Shown here: positions 1 to 9,195 of the stretch, one piece after another
How positions within the stretch are numbered: position 1 is the first letter of the stretch
Layout: every line of letters starts with the position of its first letter
Made by a program: the position numbers and the translations under genes
Notes under the pieces: model-generated
What the model was told of the DNA's origin: nothing
What the model saw: the letters and a program-made list of their open reading frames with translations, nothing else
Databases searched by the model: none
Assembly: GCA_002790095.1 (NCBI GenBank)
Contig: PFUL01000193.1
Location: 1 to 46,386 of the forward strand
Length of the DNA: 46,386 nucleotides
Direction of reading: 5' to 3'
From: Elusimicrobia bacterium CG_4_9_14_3_um_filter_62_55
GTDB taxonomy: Bacteria; Elusimicrobiota; Elusimicrobia; UBA1565

Positions 1-198
1 GACGACGCCCTCCGCCTGCACCTGGACGTGGCCCAGCATCACGCCGGTCGCCTTCTCGATCATCTGGAGCTGAAAGGAGCGCAGCAGGCTTTGGCCGAAC
101 ATCACCGCCGCGAGACCCGCCGCGATGGTCCCTGCGGTCAGCGCGGTGCGCCGTCCGTTGCGCAGCAGGTTGCGCCACGCGTAGACCCAGAGAATCAT
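1..198 (-). CDS. ABC transporter permease, FtsX/MacB type (5' part only)
   Basis: Only the first 66 codons are inside the window; the rest lies beyond the left edge. The N-terminus (MILWVYAWRNLLRNGRRTAL) closely matches that of the complete permease just upstream (MILAPLWRLAWRNVWRNGRR), so the two are tandem paralogues. A hydrophobic first membrane segment spans about residues 20-40, followed by the start of the periplasmic domain. Its ATG overlaps the stop of the previous gene (ATGA), so the two are translationally coupled. Together with the LolA-like gene upstream, an envelope lipid or lipoprotein export role is inferred. The ATPase partner is not seen and may lie further left. Confidence 0.85.
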   Translation of the reverse strand, partial: MILWVYAWRNLLRNGRRTALTAGTIAAGLAAVMFGQSLLRSFQLQMIEKATGVMLGHVQVQAEGVV

Positions 199-1424
199 AC
201 GTGCCGCAGCGCCTCCACCGGCTGCAGCTTCGAGGCCTTGATCGCCGGGGGCAGGCCGGAGAGGACGCTCGTCAAAAACACCGCCGTGAGCGCGACCGCG
301 TGCTTCCCCCAATCGAAGCGCAGATACAGCACCGAGTCGAACGGCATGAAAAATCCGACCGCGTCGCCGATCGGAAGTTCCAGACCCGAGGCGCGATAGT
401 GCAGAATCAGCGCCGCCGCGATCGCGCAGCCGAGCGCGGCGCCCAGCGCGCCGAGCATCGCCGACTCCGCCAGAATCAAGGCCCGGATCGTCGAGGGGCG
501 CGCGCCGACCGCCATGAGCACGCCGAATTCCCGCACGCGCTCGAACATCGCCATCAACAGCGTGTTCAGGATGCCCAGCGCCACGATCGCGAAGATGACG
601 AAGAGGATGATCGAGAGCAGGGCGTCCTGGTAGTCCCGGATGCCGACGAGCTCCGGATCGACCTCCTCCCAGGTAACCACCTCGAGTTCGGGCCGGTTCA
701 GCGCGGCGGTCAACGCCCGCTTGAGCGTCCCGATTTCATCGTGATTCTCGAGCTTCATCACGAAATCGTTCACCTGGTCGTCGACCGCGAGCAGGCGCTG
801 CGCCGCCTCGATGCGCACGTAGGCAATCGACGCGTCGAAGGTGTGGCTGCCCGAATCGAAGATCCCGACGACGCGCAGCAGCTCCGCGCCCAGGCTTCCG
901 TCCACGGCCGACGACATGATGACGATCTCGTCCCCGACGCCGATTTCCAACTGCGCGGCGAGCTTGCGCCCCAAATAGATGCCGTCGGGTTCGTCGCCGA
1001 GGAACTCCCCCTTCGAGAGATACGAGTGCATCGTCATGACTTCTTTTTCCCGTTCGGGTTCCACGCCGACCACCAGAATGCCGGCGGACTCCGTTTTCGA
1101 GGACGCCAAACCCGTCGCGATGATGCGCCGCTCGAAGGCCGCCACCCCCGGCAGGTCCCGAATCGCCCGTTCGACGGAATCGGGATCATCGATCCACTTG
1201 TCCGGGAACTTGTAGTCGTCGACGCCCTTCCCGACGACCTGCAGATGCCCGACGTAGACGCCGGTGGCCTTGTCGACCAATTGAGTTTGGATCGTCGTGA
1301 CCAGGCTCTGACCGAAGAGCAGGGCCGCCAACCCGGCGCCGATCGAGGAAACGGTAATCGCCGTGCGGCGGCCGTTGCGCCAAACGTTGCGCCACGCGAG
1401 CCGCCACAACGGCGCCAAAATCAT
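195..1424 (-). CDS. ABC transporter permease, FtsX/MacB/LolE-like
   Basis: 409 residues with classic FtsX-family layout: one N-terminal membrane helix (about 18-40), a large periplasmic domain (about 45-265), then three C-terminal helices (about 268-295, 315-345, 372-400). The third block carries the family-typical cytoplasmic coupling region (AMFERVREFGVLMAVGARPS). This family couples ATP hydrolysis in a separate subunit to movement of the periplasmic domain, in lipoprotein release (LolCE), efflux (MacB) or cell-wall hydrolase control (FtsX). It overlaps both neighbours by 4 bp. The preceding LolA-like gene favours a lipoprotein or lipid trafficking role; the substrate cannot be read from sequence. 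Confidence 0.9.
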   Translation of the reverse strand: MILAPLWRLAWRNVWRNGRRTAITVSSIGAGLAALLFGQSLVTTIQTQLVDKATGVYVGHLQVVGKGVDDYKFPDKWIDDPDSVERAIRDLPGVAAFERRIIATGLASSKTESAGILVVGVEPEREKEVMTMHSYLSKGEFLGDEPDGIYLGRKLAAQLEIGVGDEIVIMSSAVDGSLGAELLRVVGIFDSGSHTFDASIAYVRIEAAQRLLAVDDQVNDFVMKLENHDEIGTLKRALTAALNRPELEVVTWEEVDPELVGIRDYQDALLSIILFVIFAIVALGILNTLLMAMFERVREFGVLMAVGARPSTIRALILAESAMLGALGAALGCAIAAALILHYRASGLELPIGDAVGFFMPFDSVLYLRFDWGKHAVALTAVFLTSVLSGLPPAIKASKLQPVEALRHV

Positions 1425-2182
1425 TTTTGGACCCGGCTCAGGCTGAAGAAGGAGTCTTCGAGCGGGAAGTCGAACTCGAGTTCGTGATACTCCAGAATCG
1501 TCCGTCGGCCCTTTTTACGCGTGGGTTCGCAGACCAGGCGCGACGGGACGCGCTTTCCCCCGAGCGTCTTGATCTCCGAGAGCGTGATCGTCCGGATCAA
1601 TTCCCCGCGCTCGTTGAAATCCATCTCCTTCAGTCCGACGACCCATCCGTCCGGATACACGCCGGCGGTGAACAGGATTTTTCCCCAGACGACCGGCGCG
1701 TCCGGCTTAGGAAGGGCCTCGAATTCGTAGGTGTCGTACGGGCTTCCAGGGGTTTTTTTCAAAAGCCGATGGTCGTAGTCCTTCACGATCGAGTCCGCCT
1801 TAACGATATCCTCATAGGTAAAATCGGAGCCCTGCCACGAGGAGTGCATCATCGTGGGAGGAACCTTCAGGAGACGCTCGACGCGGGGCATCCACATCCA
1901 CATCTCGCCCCCCCGGCGCAGCGTCGTCGTTCCCTTTTCTTTGGCGGGTTTATGAATGACGATGAAGGCCATCTTGCGGCCCTTGTTCCACGCCTCGACG
2001 GTGAGTTGACGCTCCCACTTGGGAGTCACAACCGTCATCGTCAGGTTCGCGTGACTGGAATCGCCGCGCAGGGATTTGTTCGCCCGGTCGACGATCTCGT
2101 GCGGCGTAAGGCCTTTCGGCAGCGTGTCGGCGCGAACGGATCCGGCAGACAGCAGAAGACTCAGGGTGATCAAAATTCTCAC
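1421..2182 (-). CDS. Outer-membrane lipoprotein-sorting protein, LolA-like
   Basis: 253 residues starting at a GTG that overlaps the pdxA stop (GTGA). A Sec signal peptide ends near SAGSVRA-DT, so the product is periplasmic. The body matches the LolA-like 'outer membrane lipoprotein-sorting' family that is commonly encoded beside FtsX-type permeases: repeated beta-strands, the MWMWMPRVERLLK stretch, SWQGSDFTYEDI, and GWVVGLKEMDF. These proteins are thought to carry lipids or lipoproteins across the periplasm with the adjacent permeases. Confidence in the family is high and in the cargo low. Confidence 0.85.
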   Translation of the reverse strand: MRILITLSLLLSAGSVRADTLPKGLTPHEIVDRANKSLRGDSSHANLTMTVVTPKWERQLTVEAWNKGRKMAFIVIHKPAKEKGTTTLRRGGEMWMWMPRVERLLKVPPTMMHSSWQGSDFTYEDIVKADSIVKDYDHRLLKKTPGSPYDTYEFEALPKPDAPVVWGKILFTAGVYPDGWVVGLKEMDFNERGELIRTITLSEIKTLGGKRVPSRLVCEPTRKKGRRTILEYHELEFDFPLEDSFFSLSRVQK

Positions 2183-3099
2183 GAGCGCCTCCGGTTCGCC
2201 GCCGCCTCAACCGCGAGCAGCGCGGCGGCGATTGTTCCCGAGGGGTCGGCCTTGCCGCGTCCCGCGATCTCGAACGCCGTCCCGTGGCCGGGAGAGGTTC
2301 GTACGATCGGAGAGCCAAGAGTCCAATTCACGATCGAATACCCGGCAGCGACCTTCATCGGAATCAACGCCTGATCGTGGTACGCGGCGATCACGGCGTC
2401 GAAGCGGCCGTCCCGGTGGGATTTCCACAAAGCGTCCGCGGGATAGGGCCCCGCCAACCCCAAGCTCGCGGCGGCCGGAGTGAGGACGCGCGCCTCTTCG
2501 GTTCCGATCAAACCCCCGTCTCCGGCGTGAGGATTCAGAGCGCACAAAGCGATCTCGGGACGCGCGACGCCCAGCGCGCGGAGTCCCTCGCGTGCAAGCG
2601 CCGCGGCCTCGGCCAGCGCGGCGTGAGTCAGTCTTCGCGCGACCCGGGCGTGCGGAATGTGCCGCGTCGCCAGCACCGCGCGCATCCCTCCGCCGACGAG
2701 CATCATGGCGATCCGCTTTGATCCGGTCTCCCGCTGGATGAGTTGGGTATGGTCCAACGGGCCGGCCCCCGCGAGTGCCCAGGATTCTTTGGAGATGGGG
2801 GCCGTCACCACTGCGTCGATCACGCCCCGAATCGCCATTCGGACGGACACGAGTACGGCGCGGTAGGAAACCTCCCCACCGGCGGCGCTGGGACCGCGGA
2901 CACGGGAGGAGAAGGATATTCCGGGATCCAGCAGAGGACAGAGCGAAGGCCGCCATCCCGCGCGCTCAAACACGGCCCGGGGGCCGACGGCAAGCGCCTT
3001 CATGGCCCGCCTCACATGCGAGTTCCGGATCGCCTTCACCGCCACCTCGGGACCAATACCGGCCGGATCCCCGCAGGTAAAAGCGACGAGCGGAGGCAT
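2179..3099 (-). CDS. pdxA: 4-hydroxythreonine-4-phosphate dehydrogenase
   Basis: About 306 residues. PdxA oxidises 4-phosphohydroxy-L-threonine in the DXP-dependent pyridoxal phosphate pathway. Visible family motifs are GDPAGIGPEV at the N-terminus, the metal-binding histidine of DHTQLI, NPHAGDGGLIG, the substrate and metal site AAYHDQALIPMK, and RTSPGHGTAFEIAG near the end. The ATG at 3099 is preferred; a TTG one codon upstream would also be in frame. It sits 10 bp after the SurA-like gene and overlaps the LolA-like gene by 4 bp. The pdxA next to surA arrangement resembles the surA-pdxA order of Proteobacteria. Confidence 0.95.
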   Translation of the reverse strand: MPPLVAFTCGDPAGIGPEVAVKAIRNSHVRRAMKALAVGPRAVFERAGWRPSLCPLLDPGISFSSRVRGPSAAGGEVSYRAVLVSVRMAIRGVIDAVVTAPISKESWALAGAGPLDHTQLIQRETGSKRIAMMLVGGGMRAVLATRHIPHARVARRLTHAALAEAAALAREGLRALGVARPEIALCALNPHAGDGGLIGTEEARVLTPAAASLGLAGPYPADALWKSHRDGRFDAVIAAYHDQALIPMKVAAGYSIVNWTLGSPIVRTSPGHGTAFEIAGRGKADPSGTIAAALLAVEAAANRRRS

Positions 3100-3109
3100 C
3101 AAGACCCCG

Positions 3110-4210
3110 TTACTCTTTCGGAAGGCGCCGTTCGAGAGTCGCCTTGGCGCGGAGTACCTTGACGAACTCCTGCAAGGATTCCTGATACTGCAGGTTGAAC
3201 AGGAATTCTTTGACGCCCATTTTAATGCGTTCGAAATTCATCGCCTGTTTGGCCTTCTTCTCCTGGATGAAGAGAAGGTGATACCCGAATTCCGTTTCGA
3301 TCGGTTCAGAAACGTCGCCGACCCCGAGCTTGAAGGCAGCGTCCTCGAAATCCTTGGGCATCATCTCGCGTAGAATCCAGCCGAGATCGCCGCCGCGGGG
3401 AGCGCTTTCGAGATCGTCGGATTCCTTTTGGGCGGTCTCGAAGAAATCGGCGCCCTTATCCAGCTTTCCCTTCACTTCCTTCGCTTCCGCGAGCGCCTTG
3501 TTTTTTACGACCATCGACGCGGCGGGCGGCAGTTTGAAAAGGATGTGCGAAACCCGCACGCGCTCCGCGAAATTCTGCTTGAGCCGAAGCCCGAACTCGA
3601 GGTACGCCTGCGCCGTTATCGGATCCATCCCCTTGAGCACCGAGGTGTCGTTGTCGATGATGAACTTCAACCGCTCGTAGGCTTCCCCCGCAGCGGCGTC
3701 GGTCGGAGGCTTGAGCTTCCCCTGCACTTCCTGCTCGACGACCTTTCGGATCGCCAACTGCCGTCGAATCCGCTCGTTGAATTGCGCGAGCGTAAGGCCT
3801 TCCCCGTCGAGTTCGGCCTGAAACGCCTCGTCGACTTCCTTATCCGAACGGCGCTCACCGGTCTCGGTCGCCCGAAAGCTTCGTTCCTTCACCTCGAGAA
3901 TCCCCTTATCGAGTTCCCGGTCGCGGATTTTCACCTTAAGTTCGTCGGCCTTTTGCGCGAGGAGTTCGTCGTCGATCATCTGCTCAAGCACCTTGCTGCG
4001 GATCTGATCGACGGTCTCGGGATCGTTGACGATTTGGGGCAGATTCCGGCGATAGTTATCGATGACCGACAACAGGTTCTTCTTAAACTCGGAAAGAAGC
4101 AGCGGCTTGCCGTTGACCTTCGCAACGACGTCTTCGAGAACTTTCGCACCGCTCGCGGCCGGCACGGACAGAACGAGTACCGCCAAGATAAATTTATTTA
4201 AACTGCGCAT
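3110..4210 (-). CDS. SurA-like periplasmic peptidyl-prolyl isomerase/chaperone
   Basis: 366 residues with an N-terminal signal peptide (cleavage near AASGA-KV). It then has a SurA_N-type helical chaperone domain (about 25-200, starting DVVAKVNGKPLLLSEFKKNL) and one PpiC parvulin domain (about 220-320: RVSHILFKL, RGGDLGWI, FGYHLLFIQEKK), followed by a C-terminal helix. This is the architecture of outer-membrane-protein chaperones of the SurA/PrsA type. The start overlaps the end of the preceding PpiC gene by 17 bp. With two predicted outer-membrane barrels in this window, a porin-folding role is reasonable. Confidence 0.88.
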   Translation of the reverse strand: MRSLNKFILAVLVLSVPAASGAKVLEDVVAKVNGKPLLLSEFKKNLLSVIDNYRRNLPQIVNDPETVDQIRSKVLEQMIDDELLAQKADELKVKIRDRELDKGILEVKERSFRATETGERRSDKEVDEAFQAELDGEGLTLAQFNERIRRQLAIRKVVEQEVQGKLKPPTDAAAGEAYERLKFIIDNDTSVLKGMDPITAQAYLEFGLRLKQNFAERVRVSHILFKLPPAASMVVKNKALAEAKEVKGKLDKGADFFETAQKESDDLESAPRGGDLGWILREMMPKDFEDAAFKLGVGDVSEPIETEFGYHLLFIQEKKAKQAMNFERIKMGVKEFLFNLQYQESLQEFVKVLRAKATLERRLPKE

Positions 4211-5030
4211 CGATGACCTCCACGCGATGGCGAACCTGAAGGGATTGGAGGTGGGCGTCCAATCGGCCCCTCTCCACGATCTCCCGCACCCGTTCCTTCA
4301 CGCTGGCGAATTCTGTTTTTCTTTGTTTTTCCTTCAGAACCACATGATAGCCGAAAGAACTGCGCAACGGTCCTGCGATCTCTCCTACGGCCATCTTGAA
4401 AACGACTTCCAATTCCGGAATGATCTCGCCGCGCAGCGCCGGGGACATCCTGCCTCCCTCGGGGGCGGTATCGGCGTCCAAGGAGTTCTTCTTGGCCAGT
4501 TCGGCGAACGAAACCCCGGACCGGGCTTGCTTAAGAACGGCCTCCGCCTCCGAGGGCGTGGCGAGAAGAATATGGCGAACCTCGACTTCGTTCGGATTCT
4601 TTCGGTGATAATCCTGGAGTTCGTCGTCGCGTACCCGCAGCACGCCGTCGGTGCTCAGGTGCTCGATCCACATCCGCGCGAGCAGATGCTCCCGGGCGTC
4701 CCGAATCTTGGCTTCCTCTTCGCGCCGAAGACGGTTCATCTGCTCCTGAAATTCGGGCTGACGCTCGATCCCGTCGGCGCGTGCCGCCTCCTGAATCAGC
4801 TTTTCACGGATTAAAACGTCGAGGAACTGACGTCGCCCCAAAGGCGTCAGCACGTAGCTCTGGTAATTCGTCCCGACCTCGGCGAGCTTCTCCCGAAATT
4901 CGCTTTGCGTAATCGTCGAATTTCCGACCCGGGCGACGATCTCCTCGGATTCCATCACGCGACAGGCGGAAGCCCCCGCGAACAGGCAAAGAGCAACGGC
5001 TATTAAGGTAAAGCGCTCCATCGGCAACAT
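4194..5030 (-). CDS. PpiC-type peptidyl-prolyl isomerase, probable lipoprotein
   Basis: 278 residues. The N-terminus is a signal sequence ending in GASAC, a weak but possible lipobox with Cys at about residue 23. A SurA_N-like segment (VARVGNSTITQSEFREKL) leads to a parvulin domain (about 150-245: VEVRHILLATPS, GGRMSPALRGEIIPELE, SSFGYHVVLKEKQ). It resembles a shorter paralogue of the SurA-like protein encoded next. The ATG at 5030 has an AGG-rich upstream stretch; an internal ATG at 5021 is less likely. Probable role: folding of exported proteins at the membrane. Confidence 0.85.
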   Translation of the reverse strand: MLPMERFTLIAVALCLFAGASACRVMESEEIVARVGNSTITQSEFREKLAEVGTNYQSYVLTPLGRRQFLDVLIREKLIQEAARADGIERQPEFQEQMNRLRREEEAKIRDAREHLLARMWIEHLSTDGVLRVRDDELQDYHRKNPNEVEVRHILLATPSEAEAVLKQARSGVSFAELAKKNSLDADTAPEGGRMSPALRGEIIPELEVVFKMAVGEIAGPLRSSFGYHVVLKEKQRKTEFASVKERVREIVERGRLDAHLQSLQVRHRVEVIDAQFK

Positions 5031-5074
5031 TCTACCTATTTTGTCCGGGGAGGGAATTCACACCCAAGCCCCGC

Positions 5075-8000
5075 TCAAAGCCGCTTTCCGACGCCGCGAA
5101 GGCCCTCGAGAAAATCGAGAATCCACGCGATCGGATCGCGCCGGGTCAACGAAACTCGCATCCCGTCCCCTTCGGGGGAGGCGACGAATTCCATCTTTTC
5201 TTTATAGACCCCCATCCAACGCGTGATCGCATCCATGGGAACCGCCGCGTCCGACCGGAAATAAATCTCGACGCGGGATTCCCGCTGGACCACCGACCGG
5301 ATGCCCCGCTCAGTCGCGCGAGCTCGAATATGCAGGAGTTGAAACAGGTTCGCCACAGGGGCCGGCAACGGCCCCGAAAGATCGATCAACTCCGCTCGCA
5401 GCCCGTCGATATCGGCGTCCTCGGTCGCGAGAATTCTCTTATAGAAGCGGATTCTCTCCAAATCCCCGGGAAGGAAATCCTCGGGGATGTAGGCCGGAAT
5501 AGAAACGTCCACATGCGCGGGCTTGCGCTCCTCCTTCGATTTCTTCCCGGTCATCTTTCGAATTTCGTCTTCAAGGAGTTCCGCGTAAAATTCAACGCCG
5601 ACCGCGTTCAAATAGCCGTGCTGCTTCGAGCCCAACAGGTCCCCCGTTCCGCGAATCTCGAGGTCGCGCATCGCCAACGCCAGCCCCGAACCGAGTTCCC
5701 CGAATTCCCGCATCGCCTCCAGCCGCTTGCGCGCGTCTTCCGAAAGCGACCGAAACGACTTGGCGTCTCCCGGATAGTACAAGTAGCAGTACGCGCGGCG
5801 GCGCTCGCGTCCGATGCGCCCGCGTAGTTGGTAAAGCTGGGACAGGCCGAAGTCCTGAGCGTTTTCGATTAAAAGCGTGTTCACCGACGGGATATCCAGC
5901 CCGGATTCGATGATCGTCGACGCGACCAAAACATCGAATTTCCGCTCGAAGAATTCCCACATCGCCGTTTCGAGACGTTCAGCCTTCATCTGCCCATGCG
6001 CCATCACAATCCGGACCCCTGGGAGCAGTTCCTGAAGGCGGCCTACCACTTGCGGCAGCGATCTCACCCGGTTGTGGACGTAGAACACCTGGCCGCCCCG
6101 GGCGAGTTCGGCTTCGACAGCCGCCTTCACGTGTCCTTCCCCGTACGGAAGGACCTCGGTGAGGATCGGCTGCCGTCCCGTCGGAGCACTTTGGATCAGC
6201 GAAATTTCCCGCAATCCCGAAAGGCCTTGGTGCAGTGTGCGGGGGATCGGCGTCGCGGAAAGGGTCAGGCAATCGACCCGCAGCCTCAGCTGCTTGACCT
6301 TCTCTTTGTGCTCCACGCCGAAACGATGTTCCTCGTCGACGATCACCAGCCCGAGATCCCGGAAGGTGACGTCCTTGGACAACAACCGATGCGTGCCGAC
6401 GATCACGTCGATCTTCCCCGCCGCGAGATCGACGAGGATTTCCTTCTGCTGCTTCGCGCTCTGGAAGCGCGACAGCATCTCTACGCGCACCGGATAATCG
6501 GCGAAACGGCTTTTGAAGGTTCGGGCGTGCTGATCGGCGAGGATCGTCGTCGGCACCAGCACCGCCGTCTGCTTGAGACCCGACGCGCACTTAAGCGCCG
6601 CGCGCATCGCGACCTCGGTTTTTCCGAATCCGACGTCACCGACCACAAGCCGGTCCATCGGATGCGGAGCCTCCATGTCGGTTTTGACCGCGATGATCGC
6701 CTTGCGCTGATCGGGGGTCTCCTCGAAAGGAAACGATTCGGCGAACTCCGCTTCCATGTGGGAATCCGGAGGAAACGCGTTGCCCGGTTTGGCGCGGCGC
6801 GCCGCGGCTGCCTTCAACAACTCCTCAGCCATTTCCCGCACGCCTTCACGCACGCGCGTCTTCACCTGTTCCCAGGTGCGCGTATCCAGCGAAGAGAGTC
6901 GCGCGCGCTGACCGTCGGCCGCCCCGTATTTCTGCACCTTTCGAAATTCATCAAGGGGAACGAAGAGACGGTCCCCGCCGCGGAATTCAAGCTTCAAGCA
7001 ATCGAAGACGCCGGTCGCTTCGCCTTGGGCTTCAGACTGCGGCCCTCCGGAAACCGTGACGGCCTCCAGACCGTTGTAGCGGGCGATCCCGAAATCCTCA
7101 TGAACCACATAGTCCCCGGTCTTCAACTCCCGCCAGCGCACCCGCACCGCGCCGTCGACGACCGGCTTCAACTGTCTCGATCGCCGGTAGGAACGGCCGA
7201 AAATCTCGGCGGAGGTCGCCACCGCCAGTTTGGACGGCCCGTGAACGAACCCGTGACGCAGCGGCCCGACCCGAAATTCCACGGAAACCCCGAAGAGGCG
7301 TTCCTCGAAAATCTCACGCAGCCGTTCGCTTTCCCCCGCATTGAGCGAGTAGAGAACGGTCCGAAATCCTTGATCCCGCCATTGCCGTACGCGTTCCGCC
7401 ACCCGGTCCAGATCCAAGCCGGCCGGGGCCCCGGGGGACGCGCCGAAATTCTCCGCGTCACCCCCTCCCGGCGAAACGGCCCAGGCCAAAGCGGGTGATC
7501 CAGGGAGTTCCACGCCCGTCTCGTGCAGCCACACCGCGTCCTGTGAAAGACGCTCGGCGAGTGTCGCCTCCCCGGCCTTTTGAAACGCCGGAACAACCAC
7601 TGCCTCCTCGAGGAGCGCGGACTTCGTCGTTTGCGTCGAGGCGTCGAACTCCTTGAGCGTCGCGATCTCATCGCCGTCGAAGAGCGCCCTCAGGGGACGC
7701 GCCGGTTCGAACGGATAGAAATCCACCACGGCGCCGCGCGCCGCGTATTCGCCGGGGCTCTCGACGAAATCCGCCCGCTGATACCCCAAACGGTCCAACG
7801 ATTCCAGAAGCGCGGCGCGCGGCGTAGCGGTTCCGGGACGAAGAACCAGTCGGCTGCGGGCGTATTCCTCCTTTTCGGGGGCCGCGGAAAGAAGGCTCGA
7901 CTCGGTCGCCAGGACCAAACGCGCGCCGGCGTGCAGACGTTCGAAGGAGGCAAGACGCGTTTGCGGATCGTCGCCGAATAACGCCGCCGAACCCCCAACG

Positions 8001-8203
8001 GCGTCTTCGAAAAGTTCGGCAAGCGCGGCGATCGCGTCGGCGACATCTTCGAGCGCTTCCTCGCTCTCACGCACTAAGACGAGGCGGGTTCTGCGTTCAT
8101 CGGCGAAAGGCGCCTGGAGCGACCGGGGACCGCGCCCGGCCAACGTCGATAGGGCGAGATAGGCCCAGGCCCCCGGATTGGGAACGCCGGAAAGGACCTT
8201 CAA
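5075..8203 (-). CDS. mfd: Transcription-repair coupling factor
   Basis: 1042 residues, slightly shorter than the roughly 1150 typical of Mfd. It has a UvrB-like N-terminal region, the RNA-polymerase-interacting region (ELKTGDYVVHEDFGIARYNG, about 355-430), and a RecG-like translocase with Walker A (GDVGFGKTEVAMR), the DEEH box (VIVDEEHRFGVEH), LSATPIPRTL and QLRGRIGRERR. The TRCF C-terminal domain follows. Mfd displaces stalled RNA polymerase and recruits UvrA. The start is a TTG just 2 bp after the hemC stop, so it probably depends on translational coupling. Confidence 0.97.
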   Translation of the reverse strand: MKVLSGVPNPGAWAYLALSTLAGRGPRSLQAPFADERRTRLVLVRESEEALEDVADAIAALAELFEDAVGGSAALFGDDPQTRLASFERLHAGARLVLATESSLLSAAPEKEEYARSRLVLRPGTATPRAALLESLDRLGYQRADFVESPGEYAARGAVVDFYPFEPARPLRALFDGDEIATLKEFDASTQTTKSALLEEAVVVPAFQKAGEATLAERLSQDAVWLHETGVELPGSPALAWAVSPGGGDAENFGASPGAPAGLDLDRVAERVRQWRDQGFRTVLYSLNAGESERLREIFEERLFGVSVEFRVGPLRHGFVHGPSKLAVATSAEIFGRSYRRSRQLKPVVDGAVRVRWRELKTGDYVVHEDFGIARYNGLEAVTVSGGPQSEAQGEATGVFDCLKLEFRGGDRLFVPLDEFRKVQKYGAADGQRARLSSLDTRTWEQVKTRVREGVREMAEELLKAAAARRAKPGNAFPPDSHMEAEFAESFPFEETPDQRKAIIAVKTDMEAPHPMDRLVVGDVGFGKTEVAMRAALKCASGLKQTAVLVPTTILADQHARTFKSRFADYPVRVEMLSRFQSAKQQKEILVDLAAGKIDVIVGTHRLLSKDVTFRDLGLVIVDEEHRFGVEHKEKVKQLRLRVDCLTLSATPIPRTLHQGLSGLREISLIQSAPTGRQPILTEVLPYGEGHVKAAVEAELARGGQVFYVHNRVRSLPQVVGRLQELLPGVRIVMAHGQMKAERLETAMWEFFERKFDVLVASTIIESGLDIPSVNTLLIENAQDFGLSQLYQLRGRIGRERRRAYCYLYYPGDAKSFRSLSEDARKRLEAMREFGELGSGLALAMRDLEIRGTGDLLGSKQHGYLNAVGVEFYAELLEDEIRKMTGKKSKEERKPAHVDVSIPAYIPEDFLPGDLERIRFYKRILATEDADIDGLRAELIDLSGPLPAPVANLFQLLHIRARATERGIRSVVQRESRVEIYFRSDAAVPMDAITRWMGVYKEKMEFVASPEGDGMRVSLTRRDPIAWILDFLEGLRGVGKRL

Positions 8204-8205
8204 CG

Positions 8206-9195
8206 CTAGTGGTCCCGGAAGGGTCGCTCAACCGACCGCTCAGACGGCGGGCGGTGCGGAAGGCCCGTGAGGCGGGAGGCGAGCGTCTCGATCAAGTCCG
8301 CGATCGCGGCGGGCTCCCGGGGGCAATCCAGTTTCTCGCGAATCGGACTTTTTCCGGCGGCATCGGACCAAAACGCCCAAACACGCACGCGGTCGTCTTC
8401 GGCCCGCGCCAAAACGCCTAAGGGAGTCGCGCATCCGCCTCCGACCCGCTCCAGCACAGCGCGCTCGAGTTCGACTTCCAGACGCGTGGTCGCATCGTCG
8501 AGCGCGGCGACGAGGTCCCGGGCCTCGCCGCTGTCGCGCGTCTCAACGGCCAGTGCCCCTTGTCCCGGAGCGGGGACGACGAGATCTGCGCTCAGGCGTC
8601 GGCGCTTCACCGTTCCCATGCCGAGCCGTTTGAGTCCGGCCTCGGCCAGCATCAGCCCCTCGGCTTCCCCCTTGCGCAATTTTCGCAGACGGGTGTCCAC
8701 GTTTCCCCGGATCGGAACGAAGCGCAGATCGGGCCGAGCCTCCTTCAACTGCAGCTGGCGCCGCAGCGACGCGGTCGCGACCACCGCGCCCTGAGGCAGA
8801 TCTTCGATGCCGCTCCCCGAACTGCGGCCGATGAACGCATCGCGCGGGTCTTCCCGTTTGGGGAACGCCGCGATCGCCAGGCCCCCGGGCGTTTGCGCCG
8901 GAAGATCCTTCGAGGAGTGGACCGCGAGGTCCACGCTGCCGTCGAGCAGCGCCGTTTCGATTTCCTTGACGAACATCGCCTTGACGTTCGGGGCGTCGGG
9001 GGATCCGTCTTCAGCGCCGGCGCCCGGCTCGGCGCGTTTTCCCTCGTTGATCTCGGCGCTGAACCGATCCCCGCTGGTCTTGATAATGACGAGTTCGACT
9101 TTCAAACCGGGGTGGCGTTCCATCAAGCGATCCGCGAACCATCCGGACTGCGTCGTCGCAAGCGCGGATCCCCGCGTTCCGAGCCTCAGTTGCAT
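8206..9195 (-). CDS. hemC: Porphobilinogen deaminase (hydroxymethylbilane synthase)
   Basis: 329 residues. It polymerises four porphobilinogens into hydroxymethylbilane in haem and tetrapyrrole synthesis. Motifs seen: LRLGTRGSALA at the N-terminus, SSKDLPAQTPGGL, the substrate-binding TASLRRQLQL and RGNVDTRLRKL, and the dipyrromethane-cofactor cysteine in GGGCATPLGV. A short Gly/Ala/Pro-rich insertion lies around residues 55-70. The ATG overlaps the hemA stop by 10 bp, giving a coupled hemA-hemC pair. Confidence 0.97.
   Translation of the reverse strand: MQLRLGTRGSALATTQSGWFADRLMERHPGLKVELVIIKTSGDRFSAEINEGKRAEPGAGAEDGSPDAPNVKAMFVKEIETALLDGSVDLAVHSSKDLPAQTPGGLAIAAFPKREDPRDAFIGRSSGSGIEDLPQGAVVATASLRRQLQLKEARPDLRFVPIRGNVDTRLRKLRKGEAEGLMLAEAGLKRLGMGTVKRRRLSADLVVPAPGQGALAVETRDSGEARDLVAALDDATTRLEVELERAVLERVGGGCATPLGVLARAEDDRVRVWAFWSDAAGKSPIREKLDCPREPAAIADLIETLASRLTGLPHRPPSERSVERPFRDH

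Noticed and set aside
201-1487. Long plus-strand open frame (428 codons) opposite the permease
   Set aside because: It is the Arg/His-rich mirror of a well-supported FtsX-family gene. GC-rich antisense frames of this type recur across the window, including 5996-7498 and 39283-41070.
5020-5036. Sigma-54-like GG...TTGC before the PpiC gene
   Set aside because: Spacing is one base short and the element overlaps the start codon.
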